Shown here piece by piece: positions 59,001 through 64,000 of a stretch of DNA of 64,000 bases. The DNA lies in contig OX639991.1 of assembly GCA_951828585.1 (NCBI GenBank), positions 1,334,576 to 1,398,575 on the forward strand. The letters run 5' to 3'. The notes beneath the pieces are model-generated. The model made no database searches, was not told where the DNA came from, and saw only the letters and a program-made list of their open reading frames with translations. Source of the stretch: Longimicrobiales bacterium (lineage in GTDB: Bacteria; Gemmatimonadota; Gemmatimonadetes; Longimicrobiales; Gaopeijiaceae). A program made the position numbers and the translations under genes. Position 1 is the first letter of the stretch, and each line of letters starts with the position of its first letter.

Positions 59001-60038
59001 GTGCTGGCTGCGGTCTTTCACGAAAACGGCGGCCCCGAAGTCATCAGGGTCGAAGAGATGGACGCTCCCCGTCCCGGGCCGGCAGAAGTCCGGATCCGGG
59101 TCGAGGCCTCCTCCATGAACCACCTGGACCTGTGGATGCGCCGCGGTCTCCCGATCGAGATCCCGATGCCGCACATCGGCGGGTCGGACATCGTGGGGAC
59201 CGTGGAGAAGTGCGGGGCCGGGACCGTGCGTTCCCTGCTCGGCAAACGGGTGGTGGTCGATCCGTCGCTGGACTACGACTGGTACCGGCTCGCGCGACTG
59301 CGCGGGTATGACGGGGAGCCTTTTCGGGTCATCGGCGAGCATACGCAGGGGGGATTTGCGGAGTTCGCGGTGGTGCCGGCGGCGAATGTGGTGGAACTGC
59401 CGGACGGGTTCCCGGCGGAGACGGCGGCGGCGGCAGCGCTGGCCGGGGTGACCGCGTGGCGCGGGCTCATGACGCGCGGCGGGCTCCGGAAGGGCGACCG
59501 AGTGCTGATCACGGGCGCGAGCGGGGGCGTGTCGGCGATGGCGGTGCAGTTCGCCAACGAGGCGGGCGCGGAGGTCTTCGCGGTGACATCGGGCTCGGAG
59601 AATGTGCGGCACGTGCGCGGACTGGGCGCTGACCACGTTTTCGATCGCACCACCACCGACTGGGGCCGCGAGATCCACCGAATCACCAACAAGAGGGGCG
59701 TGGACCTCTGCCTGGACTCCGTCGGCGAGGCGATCTGGCCGCAACTTCTGCGGGCGCTCGCCGTCAGGGGCCGGCTGGTATCGTTCGGGGCGACGACCGG
59801 GCCCGCCGCGAAGGTCGACATCCGGCTCCTCTTCTGGCGGCAGCTCTCGATTCTGGGATCCACGATGGGTACCCCGGCAGAGTTCCGCGACGCCATGGAC
59901 ATGGTGTTCCGCGGGAAGATCACCCCGCCGATCCACGCCGTGCTGCCGCTCCACGAAGCGCGGCGGGCACACGAAATGCTCGAGGCGGGCGAGGTGTTCG
60001 GCAAGCTGGTGCTCGATCCCCGCGAGGCCCGTCCATGA
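59001..60038 (+). CDS. Zinc-independent MDR oxidoreductase (quinone reductase-like)
   Basis: About 345 residues of the medium-chain dehydrogenase/reductase superfamily. LAAVFHENGGPEVIRVEEMD is the usual start; MRRGLPIEIPMPHIGGSDIVG replaces the zinc ligands, so no catalytic zinc is expected. The Rossmann loop is ITGASGGVSAMAVQ, followed by GLGADHVFDR and LDSVGE. Probably NADPH-dependent reduction of a quinone or enone. GTG 59001 is preferred on homology; an in-frame ATG at 58914 would add 29 non-family residues. Its stop overlaps the MazG start. Confidence 0.83.
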   Translation: MLAAVFHENGGPEVIRVEEMDAPRPGPAEVRIRVEASSMNHLDLWMRRGLPIEIPMPHIGGSDIVGTVEKCGAGTVRSLLGKRVVVDPSLDYDWYRLARLRGYDGEPFRVIGEHTQGGFAEFAVVPAANVVELPDGFPAETAAAAALAGVTAWRGLMTRGGLRKGDRVLITGASGGVSAMAVQFANEAGAEVFAVTSGSENVRHVRGLGADHVFDRTTTDWGREIHRITNKRGVDLCLDSVGEAIWPQLLRALAVRGRLVSFGATTGPAAKVDIRLLFWRQLSILGSTMGTPAEFRDAMDMVFRGKITPPIHAVLPLHEARRAHEMLEAGEVFGKLVLDPREARP

Positions 60039-60355
60039 CCTTCCGCGATGCGCAGGACCGGGTCGACCGCTGGATCAGCCGTTTCGAAGAGGGCTACTGG
60101 CCGCCGCTGGCGATCCTGGCCCGGCTCATGGAGGAGGTCGGCGAACTGTCGCGCGAGATCAATCACCGTTTCGGTTCCAAGCCCAAGCGGGACGACGAGG
60201 CGCCGGCCGAGATGGAACTGGAAATTGCAGACATCCTCTTCGTGCTGATCTCCCTGGCCAATCAGCAGGGAATCGACCTGGACCGGGCCTTCGACCGGGC
60301 CATGGACAAGTACGAGGAGCGCGACAGCAATCGCTGGACGCCCAGGGTGCGCTAA
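60035..60355 (+). CDS. MazG-like nucleotide pyrophosphohydrolase
   Basis: 106 residues, all-alpha MazG fold. The metal-binding set is visible: LMEEVGELSREINHRFG (ExxE) and ELEIADILFVLISLAN (ExxD). Such single-domain enzymes hydrolyse non-canonical or modified NTPs. It overlaps the oxidoreductase by 4 bases (ATGA). Length matches the short MazG/RS21-C6 class. Confidence 0.88.
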   Translation: MTFRDAQDRVDRWISRFEEGYWPPLAILARLMEEVGELSREINHRFGSKPKRDDEAPAEMELEIADILFVLISLANQQGIDLDRAFDRAMDKYEERDSNRWTPRVR

Positions 60356-60428
60356 CGCTTCGCCCCTCCCGTCTGTCCGAAGGAAGAGGGCACGCTTCGT
60401 TCGACTCACTTCAACCAGCCGCACCTGA

Positions 60429-60989
60429 ATGGACAACGGGGAGACCGACGGACTCCTGGTCGCTCGGGTCCGGCGCGGAGACAGCAGGGCGTTCGACCAG
60501 TTGGTCCGGCGGCATCTCAGGACGGCTCACGCCGTCGCCCGGGCCACGCTGGACAACCCCGACGATGCGGACGATGTGTGCCAGGACGCGTTCATCCGGG
60601 CGTTGCAGCAGATCGACAACTGCCGCAACCCCGACCGCTTCAAGGCGTGGCTCATGGCGATCGTTCGCAACACGGCCCACAACCGGAGGCAGTACAACCA
60701 GGTCCGCGCGGCGGTGCCCCTGGAGAAGGCCGTGTCGGCCGCTTCGGGCGACGATCCCCTGGCGGACGCCGGGCGGTCCGAGTTGCGCACCCACCTCACG
60801 GAAGCGATGACCCACTTGACCGACCTGCAGAGGAAGGTCCTCGTACTATACGACATGGAGGGCTGGAGCCACGGCGAGATCGCGAGCAAGCTCGGGATCT
60901 CGGCCGGCTCTTCCCGTGTCCACCTGCACGTCGCCAGGAAGGCGATGCGACGGCTTCTATCGGGCCGTTTCGCTCTGGGGAGCATGTGA
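60429..60989 (+). CDS. ECF-family RNA polymerase sigma factor
   Basis: 186 residues. Region 2: DSRAFDQLVRRHLRTAHAVA and DDADDVCQDAFIRALQQID (-10 recognition). Region 4: MTHLTDLQRKVLVLYDMEG and SHGEIASKLGISAGSSRVHL (HTH, -35 recognition). Regions 1.1 and 3 are absent, as in ECF sigmas. The next two genes overlap or follow within 4 bases and are probably co-regulated; the first may be its anti-sigma factor. Confidence 0.92.
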   Translation: MDNGETDGLLVARVRRGDSRAFDQLVRRHLRTAHAVARATLDNPDDADDVCQDAFIRALQQIDNCRNPDRFKAWLMAIVRNTAHNRRQYNQVRAAVPLEKAVSAASGDDPLADAGRSELRTHLTEAMTHLTDLQRKVLVLYDMEGWSHGEIASKLGISAGSSRVHLHVARKAMRRLLSGRFALGSM

Positions 60990-60992
60990 CAG

Positions 60993-61391
60993 ATGAACAG
61001 ACGGAATGACCAGACGAACGGACGCGCCGGGCGCGGCGGTCCGGATTCGGAGACGGTGGTGTTCGAACTCGATCCCGAGTCGCACCCGGACCGCTGGGAG
61101 TCGATGATGGCCCGGATCATGGAGCGGGCCCAACCGATTCTCGAGGCGCGGTGGCAACAGACCCTCGAGGGAACGCTCTCGCGCTGGCGGCGCCCGGTTA
61201 TGCTGGGTTCGGCAGGACTGGCCGCCGCCGCGGCCGCCGTGCTTGTGCTTCTGCCCGGGGGAGACGCCGGGGCCGAGGAGGTCTCATTCGCCGAGGTGAT
61301 GATGCCGTGGTCCGTGGCGGTGTGGATGGAGGGAAGCTACGCGCCCACGGCGGGCGAACTGGTGCTGGCCGTCGAGGAGTATGTGCCATGA
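60993..61391 (+). CDS. Single-pass membrane protein, candidate anti-sigma partner
   Basis: 132 residues. The cytoplasmic N-terminus has helical DRWESMMARIMERAQPILEA. One membrane helix follows (MLGSAGLAAAAAAVLVLLP, about 75-93), then a short periplasmic tail. Anti-sigma factors show this topology, but no zinc-binding HxxxCxxC motif (ZAS) is present. The gene follows the ECF sigma by 3 bases and overlaps the next by 4. Function is inferred from position. Confidence 0.65.
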   Translation: MNRRNDQTNGRAGRGGPDSETVVFELDPESHPDRWESMMARIMERAQPILEARWQQTLEGTLSRWRRPVMLGSAGLAAAAAAVLVLLPGGDAGAEEVSFAEVMMPWSVAVWMEGSYAPTAGELVLAVEEYVP

Positions 61392-61888
61392 ACCGCAGAT
61401 GGACTGCTGCTCTAGTGCTTGCCGCTGTCTTCGTCGCCGGCGCAGCCGCGACCCTGGGAGTCCTGCGGATCGTCGAGCACCGGGGTGATCGCCCCGGCGA
61501 GTACTTCGACCGCACCGGGTCCCGCGATTTCCGGCCCGATCGTACACGGGGCGACCGTTCTCGCGTTGAACGTCCCGGAGGTTCGCGCGGTGAGCGGCAG
61601 TGGTCGGAGCTTGCGCGGCTGCGTGTCACCGAACGCCTTACCAGAACACTCGACCTGACCGAGGAGCAGGTCGAGGATATCCGCGAGGCCATGGATCGGC
61701 ACCAGGCCGATGCCCAGGAGGTCTGGGACGAGGTTCTTCCCGTTCTGGCCGCTCAGCGCGACTCGCTCGACGCGGAGTTCGAGCGCATCCTCACGCCGGA
61801 GCAACACGAGGAGTTCCTCGGGTTCCTTAGGGCCGACCGCGAGCGCGGACTGTCGGACCACCGCTCCCGGGGGCGGGACAGACGGTAG
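61388..61888 (+). CDS. CpxP/Spy/ZraP-like periplasmic sensor protein
   Basis: 166 residues. A signal anchor (ALVLAAVFVAGAAATLGVL) is followed by an Arg/Asp-rich linker. A helical domain with LTRTLDLTEEQVEDIREAM and FERILTPEQHEEFLGFL follows, the LTxxQ repeats of Spy/CpxP-type proteins. It may sense envelope or metal stress and modulate the ECF sigma factor two genes upstream. ATG overlaps the previous stop. Confidence 0.75.
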   Translation: MNRRWTAALVLAAVFVAGAAATLGVLRIVEHRGDRPGEYFDRTGSRDFRPDRTRGDRSRVERPGGSRGERQWSELARLRVTERLTRTLDLTEEQVEDIREAMDRHQADAQEVWDEVLPVLAAQRDSLDAEFERILTPEQHEEFLGFLRADRERGLSDHRSRGRDRR

Positions 61889-61908
61889 ACAGGCGGGTCA
61901 GTTCAAAC

Positions 61909-61927
61909 TGACTAAGTAAGTTAGTCA
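61909..61927. promoter_or_regulatory. Palindrome upstream of threonine dehydrogenase
   Basis: TGACTAAGTAAGTTAGTCA, perfect 7-bp arms with a 5-bp spacer, in an AT-rich island. It lies 49 bases before the threonine dehydrogenase ATG and 21 bases after the previous stop. No T-run follows, so an operator is more likely than a terminator. The regulator is unknown. Confidence 0.6.
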
Positions 61928-61975
61928 AGTTGATCAGCCTTGCCCCCAGGCCGATTCGGGTAATCTTGTCCCCAC

Positions 61976-62947
61976 ATGAAGCGCATCCTCATCACCGGCG
62001 CCGCCGGCCAGATTGGCACCGAGCTGGCCTCGCGCTTGCGGGACCGCTACGGGCCCGGCGCGACCCTGTCGACGGACATCCGCGATCCCGCCGCCTGGGC
62101 GTCCATCGGCCCGGCCGAGCAACTGGACTGTCTGGACCTGGACGCGCTGCGTGGAGCGGTGAAGCGTTTCGGCGCCACCGACATCTTCCATCTGGCCGCC
62201 ATCCTGTCGGCGGCCGCCGAGGACAATCCGCTCAGGGCGTACCAGATCAACATGGACGGTCTGGTGAACGTCCTGCAGGTGGCGGCCGAGACCGACTGCC
62301 GCGTCTTCACCCCCAGCTCGATCGCCGCCTTCGGCCCCGAGACCCCCCGCGACCCCGCCCCCCAGTCCACGCTGCAGCGCCCCACGACCATGTACGGCGT
62401 CACCAAGGTGGCGGGCGAGCTGCTCTGCGACTACTACCACGCGCGCTTCGGCGTCGACGCACGCGGCCTGCGCTTTCCCGGCCTCGTCTCCTACACGGCG
62501 CCACCCGGCGGCGGCACCACCGACTATGCCGTCGACATCTTCCACGCCGCCCTCGACCGGGGCCGCTACACCTGCTTCCTGAAGCCGGACACGCGCATGG
62601 ACATGATGTACATGCCCGACGCGATCCGCGCGATCATCGAGCTCATGGAGGCGCCTTCCCCGTCGCTGGTGCACCGCAACGCCTTCAACGTGACGGCCAT
62701 GCACTTCACCCCGGCCGAGCTGGCGGCGGAGATCCGGGTTCACGTGCCCGGCTTCCAGATTGACTACGACCCCGACCCCGTGCGCCAGGCGATCGCCGAC
62801 TCGTGGCCCGAGCGCCTCGACGACTCCGAGGCCCGCGAGCAGTGGGACTGGCACCACGAATACGAGCTTCCGGACATGGTGGCGGACATGTTCCGGGGAC
62901 TGAGGACGCACCTCGCCCGGGAAACTGCGGGCGCCGCCGCGAGATAG
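61976..62947 (+). CDS. tdh: SDR-type L-threonine 3-dehydrogenase
   Basis: 323 residues, extended SDR fold. NAD loop ILITGAAGQIGTELA, then FHLAAILSAAAEDNP, catalytic Ser region TPSSIAAFG and YGVTKVAGE (YxxxK). FPGLVSYTAPPGGGTTDYAV and MMYMPDAIRA are typical of threonine dehydrogenases of this class, distinct from UDP-galactose epimerases. It oxidises threonine to 2-amino-3-ketobutyrate, which the next gene's enzyme cleaves. A repeat element separates the two genes. Confidence 0.87.
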   Translation: MKRILITGAAGQIGTELASRLRDRYGPGATLSTDIRDPAAWASIGPAEQLDCLDLDALRGAVKRFGATDIFHLAAILSAAAEDNPLRAYQINMDGLVNVLQVAAETDCRVFTPSSIAAFGPETPRDPAPQSTLQRPTTMYGVTKVAGELLCDYYHARFGVDARGLRFPGLVSYTAPPGGGTTDYAVDIFHAALDRGRYTCFLKPDTRMDMMYMPDAIRAIIELMEAPSPSLVHRNAFNVTAMHFTPAELAAEIRVHVPGFQIDYDPDPVRQAIADSWPERLDDSEAREQWDWHHEYELPDMVADMFRGLRTHLARETAGAAAR

Positions 62948-62949
62948 GT

Positions 62950-63198
62950 GCAGCCCGCGGACAAAGTCCCCGCGGCATTCGAGCGGCGATGCATCCGCGC
63001 TGGGCCGCTTCGCTGTGCCCTGTTGGCAATGTAATGACAACGTTACAATTAGTCATGTATAGTATACATTGTTCCTCTCCAGTGGTTCGCTCTGCGTTGC
63101 TCCTCGGGCGATTAGCTCTGCTATTCACCTCTCGTCGCGCCTTGCCAGCCCGGCGCCTCACCGCTCTCGGTGCTCGCGCGGATTTGTCCACGGACTGC
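62950..63198. mobile_element. Full dispersed element with nested insertion, between tdh and kbl
   Basis: Left end GCAGCCCGCGGACAAAG, right end TTTGTCCACGGACTGC. Internal blocks match the copy at 5981-6152, except for about 77 extra bases. The element starts 2 bases after the tdh stop and ends 5 bases before the kbl start, so it is transcribed within the operon and could affect the kbl message. Confidence 0.78.
63015..63091. repeat. AT-rich nested insertion with 6-bp flanking repeat
   Basis: TTCGCT occurs at 63009-63014 and again at 63086-63091, bracketing ~71 bp absent from the other full copy. The insert holds ATGTATAGTATACAT, a near-perfect palindrome (63055-63069), and a second dyad GTAATGACAACGTTAC. 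It has the look of a small transposon remnant and could supply a promoter or hairpin. Confidence 0.6.
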
Positions 63199-63203
63199 TG
63201 ACG

Positions 63204-64000
63204 ATGCCGATGGACCGGCTGACCGGCGTGCTGAACGAACTGGTCGCGCGCATGGAGGAGCAGGGCACCGCGAAGGGCGCCGAGGTGGTGGTGCGCGAGG
63301 TGATCCCGGCGGCGGATGGGCAGGGGCCGCGTTTCCTGCTCGAGGGGCAGGGCGACAAGCGGTTCATCCGCATGAACGCGAACTCGTACCTGGGCCTGAG
63401 TCTCCACCCCGAGGTGATCGAGGCGGAGGAGGCTACCGCTCGCGCGATGGGGGCGGGGCCGGGGGCGGTGCGGTTCATCGCGGGGACGCACACGCCGCAT
63501 GTGGCGCTGGAGCGGGATCTGGCCGCGTTTCACGGCCGCGAGGAGGGGATGATCTTTTCGTCGGCCTACGCGGCCGTGGTGAGCGCGCTCGTCTCGCTCA
63601 CCGGCAAGTCGACCTTCGTGATCTCCGACGAGCTCAACCACAACTGCATCATCAACGCGATCCGCATGTCGCGGCCTGCGGGGAAGGCCATCTATCCGCA
63701 CCTGGATCTGGCAGCGCTGGACCGCCATCTGGAAGAGGCGAAGGGGCGAGCGCGGCGGGTGATCGTGGTAACCGACGGGATTTTCTCGATGCGCGGCGAT
63801 CACGCGCCGGTGGACGAGATCATGGCCATCGCCGAGCGTCACGACGGCGACTTCCCGGAGAACGTGGTCGTGGTGGTGGACGATTCGCACGGGGTGGGGT
63901 CGTTCGGGGCGACCGGGCGCGGCACCGAGGAGTACACGAAGAGCCCGCCCTGCGACATTCTGGTGGGCACGCTGGGCAAGGCCTTCGGGGTGAACGGAGG
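63204..64000 (+). CDS. kbl: 2-amino-3-ketobutyrate CoA ligase, cut by the window end
   Basis: 265 residues to the window edge, no stop. Aminotransferase fold I, PLP-dependent alpha-oxoamine synthase: NANSYLGLSLHPEVIEA, FIAGTHTPHVALE, VVDDSHGVGSFGATGRG, and GTLGKAFG with the likely PLP lysine just before the end. The two enzymes convert threonine to glycine and acetyl-CoA. ATG 63204 or the ATG 6 bases later could be used; the upstream side is the repeat element, with no strong Shine-Dalgarno. Confidence 0.9.
   Translation, partial: MPMDRLTGVLNELVARMEEQGTAKGAEVVVREVIPAADGQGPRFLLEGQGDKRFIRMNANSYLGLSLHPEVIEAEEATARAMGAGPGAVRFIAGTHTPHVALERDLAAFHGREEGMIFSSAYAAVVSALVSLTGKSTFVISDELNHNCIINAIRMSRPAGKAIYPHLDLAALDRHLEEAKGRARRVIVVTDGIFSMRGDHAPVDEIMAIAERHDGDFPENVVVVVDDSHGVGSFGATGRGTEEYTKSPPCDILVGTLGKAFGVNG

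Noticed and set aside
84-63198. Scattered repeat copies considered as CRISPR repeats
   Set aside because: They are dispersed over the window, not regularly spaced, have inverted ends and no spacers; no cas genes are present.

Overview
The window is high-GC DNA (about two thirds G+C by eye) from a diderm, respiring heterotroph. Several traits fit Gemmatimonadota: secreted six-bladed-propeller proteins, DUF6941 and CPBP genes, large secreted M14 and PIG-L proteins, and a ~1,620-residue NAD-glutamate dehydrogenase. That placement is inference; there is no rRNA marker here. I saw no rRNA, tRNA or CRISPR array.

Layout. 1-14 kb: 2-oxoglutarate dehydrogenase E1; a decaying tandem family of small exported membrane proteins; a YfiH-type purine enzyme; three glycosyltransferases; and a YhaO/YhaN (SbcCD-like) pair. 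14-25 kb: giant NAD-glutamate dehydrogenase, Ppx/GppA phosphatase, a PIN/Phd toxin-antitoxin pair with a palindromic operator, a CPBP protease and a secreted M14 carboxypeptidase. 25-41 kb is the accessory part. It has a HEPN two-gene cassette and a decayed second copy, a truncated Schlafen/AlbA_2-type regulator, a cobalamin riboswitch above a gutted BtuB-type receptor, HipBA, SufU, a damaged XdhC gene, two propeller proteins, a deleted IS1380-like element, other transposase fragments and a tyrosine recombinase with an in-frame amber codon. 41-64 kb is mostly housekeeping: PIG-L protein, phosphofructokinase, a phenylacetyl-CoA epoxidase operon, CPBP, DUF6941, MOSC, GyrA, a saccharopine-dehydrogenase-like enzyme, a PD40 lipoprotein, Nudix/QueE, MDR oxidoreductase, MazG, an ECF sigma operon, and threonine dehydrogenase plus 2-amino-3-ketobutyrate CoA ligase (cut by the window end).

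The strongest unexplained signal is a dispersed inverted-repeat element. Its full form is ~172 bp with ends GCAGYCCGYGGAC / GTCCACGGACTGC. At least seven full or partial copies lie in the window, mostly at the 3' ends of genes. One disrupts a paralogue, two supply the stop codon of a large housekeeping gene, and one carries a nested AT-rich insertion flanked by a 6-bp duplication. A second lead is the HEPN-plus-partner cassette, whose partner lacks the nucleotidyltransferase signature normally paired with HEPN proteins.

Metabolically, the window shows 2-oxoglutarate and glutamate oxidation, threonine catabolism and aerobic phenylacetate ring epoxidation, plus export of peptidases. Several genes carry frameshifts, two apparently in compensating pairs. 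Those should be checked against reads before calling them pseudogenes.
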